The notes under the pieces were generated by a model that saw nothing but the letters and a program-made list of their open reading frames with translations, had not been told where the DNA came from and made no database searches. A stretch of DNA of 64,000 nt, taken from Hymenobacter norwichensis DSM 15439 (GTDB lineage: Bacteria > Bacteroidota > Bacteroidia > Cytophagales > Hymenobacteraceae). Every line of letters starts with the position of its first letter. The first letter of the stretch is position 1. The stretch spans positions 682,001 through 746,000 of the forward strand of contig NZ_ATVL01000009.1 in NCBI RefSeq assembly GCF_000420705.1. Direction: 5' to 3'. Shown in pieces: positions 7,972 through 16,050 of this stretch. The position numbers and the translations under genes were made by a program.

Positions 7972-9069
7972 CTACTCCACTACTTCCCGGCAGGCGCGGT
8001 ACAAATCTTTCCAGCCGTCGCGCTCTTTCACTACGGTTTCCAGGTATTCCAGCCACACCACGCGGTCCTGCACGGGGTCTTTGAGTACGGCGCCGGTGAG
8101 GCCGGCGGCTAGGTCGTGGGCGCGGAGGCTGCCGTCGCCGAAGTAGGCGGCCAGGGCCAGGCCGCTGTTCATGACGGATATGGCTTCGCCGGTGCTAAGC
8201 GTGCCGCTGGGGCTTTTGAGCTTGGTTTTGCCGTTCTCGGTCACACCGCTGCGTAGCTCCCGGAAGATGGTCACGAGGCGGTTGATCTGCTCGACGGCGG
8301 GCGCTTCTACCGGCAGTTGCAGCGACTTGCCCTGCTTGGCTACCCGGGTTTGGACGATGCGTACTTCCTCAGCCAAATCAGTGGGCAGGGGCAGCACCAC
8401 GGTGTTGAAGCGGCGGCGCAGGGCGCTGCTTAGCTCGTTTACGCCCTTATCCCGGTCGTTGGCGGTGGCAATGACGTTGAAGCCGCGCGTGGCCTGTACT
8501 TCGGTGGATAGCTCGGGGATGGGCAGCACCTTTTCCGAGAGCATAGTGATGAGCGTATCCTGCACGTCGGAGGGGATGCGGGTGAGTTCTTCGAGGCGCA
8601 CGAGGCTGCCTTCCTGCATGCCTTTGAACAGCGGCGAGGGTACCAAGGCGCCCAACGACGGACCCTCGGCAATGAGGCGAGCATAGTTCCAGGAGTAGCG
8701 AATGGCGTCTTCGGAAGTGCCCGCCGTGCCTTGCACCAGCAGGTTGGAATGGCCGCTGATGGCTGCCACCAGATGCTCGGAAACCCAGCTTTTGGCCGTA
8801 CCTGGCACTCCTAGCAGCAACAGCGCCCGGTCGGTGGCGAGGGTGGCTACCGCAATTTCCATCAGCCGCCGCTGCCCGATGTACTTCGGCTCGATTTCAA
8901 ACCCGTTATCCAGCTTGCCGCCCAGCAGGTAGGTCACCACCGCCCACGGCGAGAGTTTCCAGTTAGTGGGTTTGGGCCGGTCATCAACTGCCGCCAGCGC
9001 GGCTAGTTCTTCGGCATATAGCACTTCGGCATGCGGACGGAGCAGGTTCTCAGTTGGCGTGGCGGACAT
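7972..9069 (-). CDS. MoxR-type AAA+ ATPase
   Basis: A 365-residue AAA+ ATPase of the MoxR/RavA class, expected to form hexamers that remodel or load partner proteins using ATP. Walker A is GVPGTAKSW (residues ~87-95), the Walker B position reads LVRLEELTRIP (~152-162), sensor 1 is NVIATANDRD (~195), and the arginine-finger region is LRRRFN (~218). The Walker B strand has Leu-Glu where most MoxR proteins have Asp-Glu; as I recall this is seen in the subgroup that accompanies DUF5682/DUF5691 genes. It is 204 bp downstream of DUF5691, across a palindromic repeat. The usual vWA partner gene is not found next to it. Confidence 0.92.
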   Translation of the reverse strand: MSATPTENLLRPHAEVLYAEELAALAAVDDRPKPTNWKLSPWAVVTYLLGGKLDNGFEIEPKYIGQRRLMEIAVATLATDRALLLLGVPGTAKSWVSEHLVAAISGHSNLLVQGTAGTSEDAIRYSWNYARLIAEGPSLGALVPSPLFKGMQEGSLVRLEELTRIPSDVQDTLITMLSEKVLPIPELSTEVQATRGFNVIATANDRDKGVNELSSALRRRFNTVVLPLPTDLAEEVRIVQTRVAKQGKSLQLPVEAPAVEQINRLVTIFRELRSGVTENGKTKLKSPSGTLSTGEAISVMNSGLALAAYFGDGSLRAHDLAAGLTGAVLKDPVQDRVVWLEYLETVVKERDGWKDLYRACREVVE

Positions 9070-9148
9070 ATAATAGGAATAGGTTGGGGTGACAGAAGAA
9101 GGTGGAAGCTGAGCGCTAAAGCTAGAATGATTAGGGAGCTAGAAGCTA

Positions 9149-9268
9149 GTTCCCCTCAGATGAGGAGGGGCTAGGGGTGGTTGAGCAGCTAGAACTAGAA
9201 GCTAAAACTAGTTGTCGTTCAACGGCAGGTCAACCACCCCTAACCCCTCCTCAGCTGAGGAGGGGAAC
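9149..9268. repeat. Nested palindromic repeat between DUF5691 and MoxR genes
   Basis: Arms at 9149-9184 and 9230-9268 pair over about 34 positions with two mismatches and one 3-nt indel. The right arm contains a second perfect palindrome, CCTCCTCAGCTGAGGAGG. Both arms end in GTGGTTGA/TCAACCAC. Outside them the motif AACTAGTTTTAGCTT is repeated as GAAGCTAAAACTAGTT. It lies immediately downstream of the DUF5691 stop, so it could end or thin out transcription before the MoxR gene. The form suggests a dispersed intergenic repeat. Confidence 0.7.
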
Positions 9269-9273
9269 TAGTT

Positions 9274-10917
9274 TTAGCTTGTAGCTTCTTTTAGGGAAGT
9301 GGCTAACTGGGTGCGGAAACGGAGGGTTTCGAGCATGTTGTGGATACTGTTTTGGAAGGTGCTGTGCACTTCGGGGAGGGCGAGAAGGGTGGTTTCTACT
9401 AGGGGCGCGTCGGTGAGGTGGATAGCGGGGGCGAGGTGTTGGCTGATGAAGTAGCTGAGTTGGTAGAGGTCGGAGTGCAACCGTTCGAGGGTGGCCGAGT
9501 TGGCTAGTTTGGCGCTCAGGCTTTGCAGCACTTCGGTGGTTAGCTCGTGGGGCCAAGGCGTGGGTAGTTGCAGCAGGTCGTCGGTCCAGCGAGGTTCTTG
9601 GCGTCGGATGCGTAGCAGCATAGGCTTGAGTAGTAGCTGTTGCCGGGTGGCGGCGGGCAGCAGTTCGGTAAGAGCGGCCCAATCAATGCTGCGGTCAAGG
9701 TGGGCTTTTTGCAGGGTGGGGCGCTGGTGCAGCCACAGCTTCAAGAAGGCCACCGCAAAATCGGAGTCAAGGTGGGTGAGGGTGCTCATGGCCCAGCACG
9801 GCAGCAGCGGCACCGCCCACTCCGAAGCCAAGGCCGCGGCCAGCAAGTCATCAGCTGAAACGCCTAAGTGGGCAGTCCAGCGGCCAGGGGGCAGTAAGGC
9901 CAGCATGTTGCCCAGCCGGATGGCGCTGGGCCCCAGCGGAGTAGCCCGGTTGCCGGTGCCCGAGTAGTAGGCGTACTGGTCGTTTTTCTCCTCGATGCCA
10001 TCGGCCAGCCAACTTTTGTCCCAGGTTGTAGGCAGCGTTACTTCTAGGGTGCTTTTGCCCAGGCCCAGCAAGCCGCGCTTCACTTCGAGCAGCGGCGCGG
10101 CCCGCGCCCACAGCCGCTCCACCAGCGCCGAGTTGGGCAGCCGCACCAGCAGCGCGGCGGCTTGGCGGCGCACTTCCTGCCCCCGCGCCCGAAGCAGGGT
10201 TTCTAGCGCGAGTTCAGTGTCCGGGCGCAGATAGTCGGCCAGGATTTCCAGGAAAGCCTCTTGGGCTTTGGCGGGCTCAGTGGGCAGGGCGGCCAGCAAC
10301 AAGGCGCGGGCCGCGTCGGCGTCCTGCTCGAAACGGGCCCGCAGCCAAGTGCGGCGCGCGGGCAGCGTGCCGGTTTCCCAAGGCTCCAGGCCAAGGGTAT
10401 CCGCATCGGAAGCAGACGGGGCAGCTAGCAGCGTGTGCCACGCCGGGTTGAGGGCAACCAGCCACCGACCCCGAGTACCAGCCACCGAAGCCAGTACCAC
10501 AGCCGTTTCCGACGAACTGGCCGCATGGTGCAGCAGCAGATGCAGGATCGTATCGGGTACCCGGCGCCCTGCGGCGGCTACTTGCTCTAAATACTCGGGC
10601 AGCATCTCCGTATGCTGTCCGTCTTCCAGCATGCGAAGCAAACAGGCTCTGCCTAGCGGGCCAAGAGGGGGCACTGGGTCAGGCGGCGCTGGTGCAGGAG
10701 TTGGGGCCGCCACGGGTGGCTGATAACCAGCGCGCCGCATCAAAGCCAGCGTACCGGCGGCTAGCAGGAGCTGCTTTTCACGGTCTTCGGGGCTGCTGGC
10801 GGCAGTGTCGAATACGGCGGGCACGGGCTCCCCGCTTTGGCGCGTACCCAGCAGGGCCACGCGGAGCAGCTGCGGCCAGTGCGGTTGCGGGAGGGAGGTC
10901 GTTGGAGAGCTAGACAT
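9274..10917 (-). CDS. DUF5691 family protein
   Basis: A 547-residue, Leu/Ala-rich helical protein assigned to DUF5691 from its N-terminus (LLRVALLGTRQSGEPVPAVFD... LLLAAGTLALMRRAGYQP) and from its position directly after a SWIM protein. The start is placed at the ATG at 10917 (MSSSPTTSLPQPHWPQLL); the frame continues far upstream inside the SWIM gene, but that part is Arg/Pro-rich shadow sequence. The middle (ALLLAALPTEPAKAQEAFLEILADYLRPDTELALETLLRARGQEVRRQAAALLVRL) looks like HEAT repeats, and KVRGLLGLGKSTLEV-type text follows. Probably a scaffold within the MoxR system. The gap to the SWIM stop is 38 bp, so the two are likely cotranscribed. Confidence 0.85.
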   Translation of the reverse strand: MSSSPTTSLPQPHWPQLLRVALLGTRQSGEPVPAVFDTAASSPEDREKQLLLAAGTLALMRRAGYQPPVAAPTPAPAPPDPVPPLGPLGRACLLRMLEDGQHTEMLPEYLEQVAAAGRRVPDTILHLLLHHAASSSETAVVLASVAGTRGRWLVALNPAWHTLLAAPSASDADTLGLEPWETGTLPARRTWLRARFEQDADAARALLLAALPTEPAKAQEAFLEILADYLRPDTELALETLLRARGQEVRRQAAALLVRLPNSALVERLWARAAPLLEVKRGLLGLGKSTLEVTLPTTWDKSWLADGIEEKNDQYAYYSGTGNRATPLGPSAIRLGNMLALLPPGRWTAHLGVSADDLLAAALASEWAVPLLPCWAMSTLTHLDSDFAVAFLKLWLHQRPTLQKAHLDRSIDWAALTELLPAATRQQLLLKPMLLRIRRQEPRWTDDLLQLPTPWPHELTTEVLQSLSAKLANSATLERLHSDLYQLSYFISQHLAPAIHLTDAPLVETTLLALPEVHSTFQNSIHNMLETLRFRTQLATSLKEATS

Positions 10918-10955
10918 TGTGCGGCTCGGGCTGTCAGAGGGTTGTGGTATCCGCT

Positions 10956-12332
10956 TTATTGCGCACTCTCGAAGTAGGTCAGCAGGTGCAGGGTGCGGCC
11001 GTTCCACTCCCCAAACACGCGCATGGGCTGTCCGCCGCTGGCCGCCAGCAACTGCCACCCCGCTTCCGGGGCGAGGCGCAGGGGCAGCGCCACCGGCTCG
11101 GTGGCGTGGTGCAGCACCCACGCGTCGTCGGTGGGAAGGTAAGTGGGCAGTACGTCGTGCAGGGTGACAGGCCATTGCCGCAGCCACGGATGCCGGGCCA
11201 GGGTGGTGGCGTAGGCATCGAGGAGCTGCGCGGGACTTTGGCCGGGTGGGTCGAGGTCGGGCGGGGCGGGGTTCAGCACGGTGAGGGCCACCGGAATAGC
11301 ACGCAGCTCCAACAGGCCGGGGTAGAAAACCAACTCGCCGGCGTACACGGCATTGGGCACCAAGGCAGTAGCAAAGCGTTGGCTGCCGAAAGCGTATTCC
11401 AGCACCAGCGCGTACCGGTCCGTGTGGCGGCCCCACAGCCAGGCGCGGCGCACGGTCAGGCGGTCTTCCTCTTCGGTGTGCAGGCCTAGCACTTGCCACT
11501 CATCGGTTACGGTGGGCTGGCGGGCCAGCAGGTCTTCTTTCTTGAGGTTGACCCCAATTTGCTGCAAAATCTCCTCGCGGGCCTCCGATGTCTGGTGGTC
11601 GAGGCGCTGGAAAGCGCGCACCAACACGTACAGCTCCCCTAGGCGGGTTAGGAGTTGGTCGGGCCAGTCGGGGCCGCTGTGGCAGATGGCCGGCAACTCG
11701 CGCACCACGCTGGCCAAGCCGGGCAATTGGTTGTCAACGAGGCGGGCGGCGGGCGTTTCCCAATAGCTGCGCGGCTGGCTTTTGGCCACGGCCGTACCGG
11801 CGCGTACCAGGTCAAGCAGCCACTCTTCCAACTCCGCCGCGCCCTGCGTCATGCGGGTGAGCCGCTTTTGCAGCGCCTGCGAGGCTTTAGCGCCGGAGGT
11901 GTCATTGGTGGCAGTTTCCGCGTCCGGGGCGTCTAACGAATCTAGCAGGGCTTCTTGGGGCGCGGATGCTTTAGGCGGGGCTTTAGTGGGTTTCTTGTCT
12001 TGGGTTTGCTGGCGCTTTTCCAGCCATTCTTCCAGCCAGGAAGGGGCAACTGTACCACCGAAAAGCTGCGGCTGGCGGGCTAGCAGTACCAGCAAACCGG
12101 CGCCATGCTTGCACGGAAACACCCGGCTCGGACAAGAGCACTTAAAGGCGGGCTCGGTGAGGTCGATGCTGGTTTGGTAGGGCTTAGAGCCGCTGCCTTT
12201 GCACTCGCCCCAGGCGGCGGTGGCGGTTTGGCCTAGGTTGCTCCATTTGGCGGGGCCGGCTAGTTCGAGGCCCCGTTTCAGGGTGCCGGAGTCGGTTATC
12301 AGGGCGCGGGCCTGTTCTTCGGTCCAGGTCAA
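10956..12332 (-). CDS. SWIM zinc-finger protein
   Basis: A protein of about 458 residues with the SWIM motif CSCPSRVFPCKH (CxCx6CxH, residues ~64-75), preceded by WGECKGSGSKPYQTSIDL and KWSNLGQ, as in SWIM proteins partnered with DUF5691 and MoxR. SWIM fingers bind DNA or protein. I chose the TTG at 12332, which gives the family-like N-terminus (L/M)TWTEEQARALI and avoids overlap with the preceding gene. The frame stays open to 12464, and an ATG start at 12422 would overlap that gene by 34 bp. A Lys/Pro/Ala-rich linker follows the finger (residues ~100-145). The C-terminal 300 residues carry no motif I recognise. Confidence 0.88.
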   Translation of the reverse strand: MTWTEEQARALITDSGTLKRGLELAGPAKWSNLGQTATAAWGECKGSGSKPYQTSIDLTEPAFKCSCPSRVFPCKHGAGLLVLLARQPQLFGGTVAPSWLEEWLEKRQQTQDKKPTKAPPKASAPQEALLDSLDAPDAETATNDTSGAKASQALQKRLTRMTQGAAELEEWLLDLVRAGTAVAKSQPRSYWETPAARLVDNQLPGLASVVRELPAICHSGPDWPDQLLTRLGELYVLVRAFQRLDHQTSEAREEILQQIGVNLKKEDLLARQPTVTDEWQVLGLHTEEEDRLTVRRAWLWGRHTDRYALVLEYAFGSQRFATALVPNAVYAGELVFYPGLLELRAIPVALTVLNPAPPDLDPPGQSPAQLLDAYATTLARHPWLRQWPVTLHDVLPTYLPTDDAWVLHHATEPVALPLRLAPEAGWQLLAASGGQPMRVFGEWNGRTLHLLTYFESAQ

Positions 12333-12388
12333 GGAGGCAGGGGTTATGCCCGCCGAAGCGGAGCGGTAGACCCCAGCAAAGTAGTGGT

Positions 12389-12739
12389 TCAGACTGGAAA
12401 TTCCGCGCCGCAGTTCGGGCATTTGTGCAGGACGGTGCCCGCATAGAACAGCCGTCTCCACCAAGCTGTATTAGGGCTGGGCAGCGGGTCGGGGGCCTTG
12501 CACTTCGGACAGCGCAGTACCCGCAGGCTGCCTCTCTCAGCCTCAAAGGCTTCTACCGTCTCCCGCGCCGCCTCAGCCTCGGTTTCCTCGATCCAGAGCT
12601 GGTAGTACATGCCCTCCCCGTAAGGAAACGTAGGCGGCCCCGCCGACTTCACTAAGGCTATAATGTCTATTTCCCGCAGGTCGTTATAGAGCGCCACCGC
12701 TTCGGCGTAGGTCAGGTAGTCGGCGGCGGGAACAAGCAT
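12389..12739 (-). CDS. DUF2007-like protein with C-terminal zinc ribbon
   Basis: A 116-residue protein and the first gene of the minus-strand cluster. Residues ~8-70 (LTYAEAVALYNDLREIDIIALV... MYYQLWIEETEAEAARETVEAFE) follow the helix-strand plan of DUF2007, a ferredoxin-like putative signal-transducing domain. The C-terminus holds a zinc ribbon, CPKC (~81-84) and CPNC (~107-110). It has no signal peptide or membrane helix. Its stop is 56 bp before the TTG chosen for the SWIM gene, so cotranscription is likely. The DUF2007 assignment is a pattern judgement and could be wrong; the two CxxC pairs are seen directly. Confidence 0.75.
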   Translation of the reverse strand: MLVPAADYLTYAEAVALYNDLREIDIIALVKSAGPPTFPYGEGMYYQLWIEETEAEAARETVEAFEAERGSLRVLRCPKCKAPDPLPSPNTAWWRRLFYAGTVLHKCPNCGAEFPV

Positions 12740-12781
12740 GGAGTGGGCGTTATTTTTTGCCTCTAATCATATAAATCGACT

Positions 12782-12877
12782 GTCATGCAGAGGCGTAGCC
12801 GAAGCATCTCGCGCGAATCGTTGAATTAGCACTGCAACGTCAGCACGCGAGATGCTTCGGCTGCGCCTCTGCATGAC
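12782..12877. repeat. Long palindromic dispersed repeat, copy 1
   Basis: Two 32-nt arms (12782-12813 and 12846-12877) match at 31 of 32 positions around a 32-nt loop. Each arm starts GTCATGCAGAG and contains GAAGCATCTCGCG. The same arm words recur at 24917-25009, so this is a dispersed family. It lies between the first gene of the DUF2007/SWIM cluster and a downstream minus-strand gene. No open frame inside. Could be REP-like or a non-autonomous mobile palindrome. Confidence 0.85.
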
Positions 12878-12898
12878 GGGCCTTTGAACACTGGCCGA

Positions 12899-13465
12899 CT
12901 ACTTCCGCCGCTTGGGTGCTGATTTCTGGCCGCGCAGCTTCACTACGTACGCCAGCAAACCCAGACTGAAGGCGGCCAGGCCGGCGGCCAACAGGTCGCG
13001 GCTAGTGCGGGCGGCTACTGCTTCGTCGGCGGTGGCTTGCAGGTCTACGAGCTTCTTCTGGCGCTGTTTGTCGCGGAGTTCCAGGTTGGTAATCTGGTTT
13101 TGCAGGTCGTAGAAACGTTGCTGGGTGCTGCTTTGGTCGGTGCGGGCCACGGTTACCTGCTGCTTCACCTGCTGGTTTTCCACTTGCACGGCGGCGGTGC
13201 GGCGCAGGGTTTCGGCCTGCACGGCGCGCACTATTTCGGTGTCTTTGCGGATGATGCCTTTCAGCGCGGTTACCACTTCCTCCAGGTCTTTCTTGCTGGG
13301 CTTGTTGCCGAACAGGCTGTTGCGCTGGGCGTTGGCAGCTTCGTATTGCCGCACCATTTCTTCCCGTTGCTGAATGAGCGGCGTTAGCGGGTCGGCGGGC
13401 GGAGCGGGCGTTTGGGCGTGGGCGGCGTAGGAGAGCAGGAAGAGGAAAGGCAGAATACGTTTCAT
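12899..13465 (-). CDS. Exported coiled-coil protein with C-terminal membrane segment
   Basis: A 188-residue protein starting MKRILPFLFLLSYAAHAQ, a standard signal peptide cleaved after AHAQ. Residues ~35-145 are rich in Gln, Glu, Arg and Leu in heptad-like order (LEEVVTALKGIIRKDTEIVRAVQAE... FYDLQNQITNLELRDKQRQKKLVDL), so a long coiled coil. A hydrophobic helix (LLAAGLAAFSLGLLAYVVKL) follows near 155-175, then a basic tail RGQKSAPKRRK. The likely topology is a periplasmic coiled coil anchored in the inner membrane. The frame reaches 13564 but the extra 33 residues lack a plausible start context. It follows the RND permease gene on the same strand after 95 bp. No function assigned. Confidence 0.75.
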   Translation of the reverse strand: MKRILPFLFLLSYAAHAQTPAPPADPLTPLIQQREEMVRQYEAANAQRNSLFGNKPSKKDLEEVVTALKGIIRKDTEIVRAVQAETLRRTAAVQVENQQVKQQVTVARTDQSSTQQRFYDLQNQITNLELRDKQRQKKLVDLQATADEAVAARTSRDLLAAGLAAFSLGLLAYVVKLRGQKSAPKRRK

Positions 13466-13487
13466 ATCTGCAAATATGCGCAAGGGT

Positions 13488-13545
13488 TTTTTAGCCCGCA
13501 GAGGGCGCTGAGGGTTGCGCAGAGGACGCAGAACGTTCTGTGTGA
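13488..13545. repeat. Low-complexity GCAGAGGGCGC-type repeat
   Basis: The intergenic stretch contains CCGCAGAGGGCGCTGAGG followed by GCGCAGAGGACGCAGAAC, two imperfect direct copies of a CGCAGAGG(G/A)CGC unit. Text of this kind is often scattered between genes in Hymenobacter-like genomes, as far as I recall. No hairpin or gene is evident. Confidence 0.4.
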
Positions 13546-13560
13546 AACCAGACGTCAGCT

Positions 13561-15861
13561 TCAACCGCCCAGCGCGGGCACCGGCTTCCGGATTTCCTTG
13601 GGCTTGTGCCGGTAAAAGGCCAGAATCAGAATCGGCAGCAAGGTTAGTTCGGCCACTACGCCAAACAGCAGCGTGAGGCCGATGAGCAGACCCACGTAAA
13701 ACGTGCCGTCAAACGACGAGAAGATCAGGGTGGAGAAGCCGCCCACCAGGATCAACGACGTGACAATGACCGCCTTGCCGGCCAGCAAATAGGTGTGGCG
13801 CACCGCCTTAAATAGGTTGGGCTCCTTGAGCAGCGTCAGCTTCAACTTGCTGATAAAGTGAATGGTATCATCGACGGCAATACCGAAAGCAATGGTAAAG
13901 ATGATGCTGGTGCTCACCTTCATGCTTACGCCCGCCAGCCCCATCACGCCGGCCACAATCAGGATGGGCACTAGGTTTGGGATGAGTACGACCAGCGTCA
14001 TGCGCAAGCTACGGAACAAGGCCAGCACGATGAGCGTCACCATCACAATATCGATGGTCATGCCGGTTATCATGTTGAGCGTCAGGTTCTCGTTGTTTTT
14101 GTCGATGAGGTTGGCCGAGCCAGTGAGGCGGGTTTGCAGGATGCTGGGGTCGATTTTTTCGCGTAGAAACGTGCGGAATTCGTCATTTAGCTTGTCGGCC
14201 CGGATGCTGCCCACGTCGGGCATGCGGCCCGTCAGGCGGCCTTCGGTGCCGTCGGGCAGCACCAAGGCCTTAAACTCCGGCTTCTTGCGGAATAGCCTGA
14301 TTTTGCTGGTGATGCGCCGCAGTTCGGCCTCGGAATCGGGGAGGCGGTACTCGCTCAGTAGGCCGCCGTTCAAGGCCTTGCGCACCGACTTTACCAGCGT
14401 GACGGGGGAGGCCACGAAGTTGAGCCCAAACTCCTTAGTCAGGTAGGTTTCGATTTCCTCGATTTCGCGCAGCACCTCTAAGTCGTAGATACTGCGCCCG
14501 GCAGCCGGCTTCAAATCCAGCTCCACGGGCCGCACGCCCGCAAACTGCCGTTCGAAAAACTGGAAATCCAGCTTCACCGGGTCGTTCTTGGAAAGGTCGT
14601 CGAGCAGTGCGGAATTGATGCGGATGCGCGAGGCCGAGGCTACCGACCCAATCAGGAGCAACGCGCTGATGGCCACCACCCATTGCCGCCGCGCCAGCAC
14701 TTTCCGGAACAACCCGCCCAGCACGCCGTCCCAGCTGTGGCCGGTTTCGCGCGGCACCCGCAGCTGCGGCTTGCGCAACAGCAGCAACATAGCCGGCAGC
14801 AGCGTGAAGCTGAGCGCAAATGTGAGCAGCACCGAAATGCCCGTAAACAGCCCGAAGTTGTAAATCGGGCGGATGGTGCTGGTCATCAGCGTGAAGAAGC
14901 CGATGCTAGTAGTAAGCGCCGACAGCCCCGACCCGAACCCCGACTCCTTAAGGGCAATCCACAACGAATCCTTTTTGCTGGCCCCATAGCCCAGCTCGGT
15001 TACGTAGCGCGTGATGATGTGAATGGTGTCCGACATGCCCACCACGAACAGCATCACCGGCAGCAAAGCCGTCATCAAATCAATGCTGACGCCGCAGGCA
15101 CTCATTAGCCCCAGGCCCCACAGAATGGCGCCCAGCACCACCACCAGCGGCAATACCACGCCCCACCACGTCCGGAACGTGAGCCACAGCAGCCCCGTCA
15201 CGAGCACCACTGACAGGCTCATAAACACCATCAACTCCATTTGCAGCCGGTCCACGAACACCGACTGGGCCACCATTTTGCCGGCCATGTGGTACTCGCT
15301 TTCCGGAAAGTTCTGCCGGGCTAGCTCAGTGCGCACCGCCGCCAGCAGTGAGTCGCCGGGCGGTTTGCTGAGGTTGGGCGAGGTCTGGAACAGGATGGTG
15401 ACAGCCCGCGCATCCTTGGAAATCAGGTTGCCTACTAGGCCCGGCGTGCGATACACAAGCGCCGAGTCCTGGGCACGGCGGCTGGGTTCTTGGGGCCGCA
15501 GATACGGGATGTTGAACACCCCCAGGCCTTCCACCACCGGGTTGCTGGCCGTAGTGGGGGAGGATACCTGCGTGACGTGCCGCCGCCGCTGGATAAAGCG
15601 GGTCAGCGAATCGACGCGAATCAGGAAGCTGGGCTCGAACACGGTTTGGCCGGCCGGGGCTTCAATGCCCAGCAGCACGTAGTCGTTGTCGTTGCCGAAG
15701 CGGGTGGAGTACTGCTGATAGTAGTCCAGGTCCGGGTCGCCGGCGGGGTAGAAGTCGTTGAAATTGTAGTTGAACCGCAGCTGCGCCACGAAAAACAACG
15801 CTAGCCCCGACACCAAGGCCAAGGCGAGCAACACACTGTAACTGAGTTTGCGAAGCGGCAT
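13561..15861 (-). CDS. RND/MMPL-family permease
   Basis: A 766-residue inner-membrane protein of the MMPL (patched/RND-like) family. The start is the ATG at 15861 (MPLRKLSYSVLLALALV), which opens directly into the first membrane helix. Two halves each carry a large periplasmic loop followed by about five helices. The conserved polar helix motifs are GMSDTIHIITRY near residue 275 and GIAVDDTIHFISK near 660. Such permeases export hydrophobic or lipid-like substrates with the proton gradient; the hopanoid/lipid type (HpnN-like) is the closest plan I know. No membrane-fusion or outer-membrane partner is adjacent, as is usual for MMPL proteins. Substrate unknown. Confidence 0.88.
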   Translation of the reverse strand: MPLRKLSYSVLLALALVSGLALFFVAQLRFNYNFNDFYPAGDPDLDYYQQYSTRFGNDNDYVLLGIEAPAGQTVFEPSFLIRVDSLTRFIQRRRHVTQVSSPTTASNPVVEGLGVFNIPYLRPQEPSRRAQDSALVYRTPGLVGNLISKDARAVTILFQTSPNLSKPPGDSLLAAVRTELARQNFPESEYHMAGKMVAQSVFVDRLQMELMVFMSLSVVLVTGLLWLTFRTWWGVVLPLVVVLGAILWGLGLMSACGVSIDLMTALLPVMLFVVGMSDTIHIITRYVTELGYGASKKDSLWIALKESGFGSGLSALTTSIGFFTLMTSTIRPIYNFGLFTGISVLLTFALSFTLLPAMLLLLRKPQLRVPRETGHSWDGVLGGLFRKVLARRQWVVAISALLLIGSVASASRIRINSALLDDLSKNDPVKLDFQFFERQFAGVRPVELDLKPAAGRSIYDLEVLREIEEIETYLTKEFGLNFVASPVTLVKSVRKALNGGLLSEYRLPDSEAELRRITSKIRLFRKKPEFKALVLPDGTEGRLTGRMPDVGSIRADKLNDEFRTFLREKIDPSILQTRLTGSANLIDKNNENLTLNMITGMTIDIVMVTLIVLALFRSLRMTLVVLIPNLVPILIVAGVMGLAGVSMKVSTSIIFTIAFGIAVDDTIHFISKLKLTLLKEPNLFKAVRHTYLLAGKAVIVTSLILVGGFSTLIFSSFDGTFYVGLLIGLTLLFGVVAELTLLPILILAFYRHKPKEIRKPVPALGG

Positions 15862-15865
15862 AGAA

Positions 15866-15967
15866 AGTACTACCAAGCTCCAGCTTGGCGCAGCGTTGCA
15901 CGAGCAGAAGCGCACCGTGGCAACAAAGAACGTGCATGAGGGCGCGAAGCTGGAGCTTCGTGCTATT
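15866..15967. repeat. Imperfect inverted repeat with AGCTCCAGCTT core
   Basis: Arms at 15866-15891 and 15942-15967 pair over 26 nt with five mismatches. The conserved core is AAGCTCCAGCTT and its complement. It sits between the RND permease start and the next plus-strand gene, partly in the upstream region of both. It looks like another dispersed intergenic palindrome family, distinct from those at 12782 and 46128. Confidence 0.5.
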
Positions 15968-16050
15968 TTACTATCTTAGAGCCAGCAGGTGGCCTACGCA
16001 AGCCAACCGTTGCTTTCCTCGTTTTGTTTCCTTGTTTCAACTTCCAATTC

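Noticed and set aside
10918..11499. Upstream extension of the DUF5691 frame
   Set aside because: The extra 194 residues are Arg/Pro/Ala-rich and overlap the SWIM gene, while the ATG at 10917 gives the family N-terminus.
12333..12464. Longer SWIM protein starting inside the DUF2007-like gene
   Set aside because: It would overlap the preceding gene and the added residues are not SWIM-family-like; TTG 12332 is preferred, though not proven.
13488..13545. Short CGCAGAGG units considered as a CRISPR-like or satellite array
   Set aside because: Only two imperfect copies in about 40 bases, no spacer regularity.
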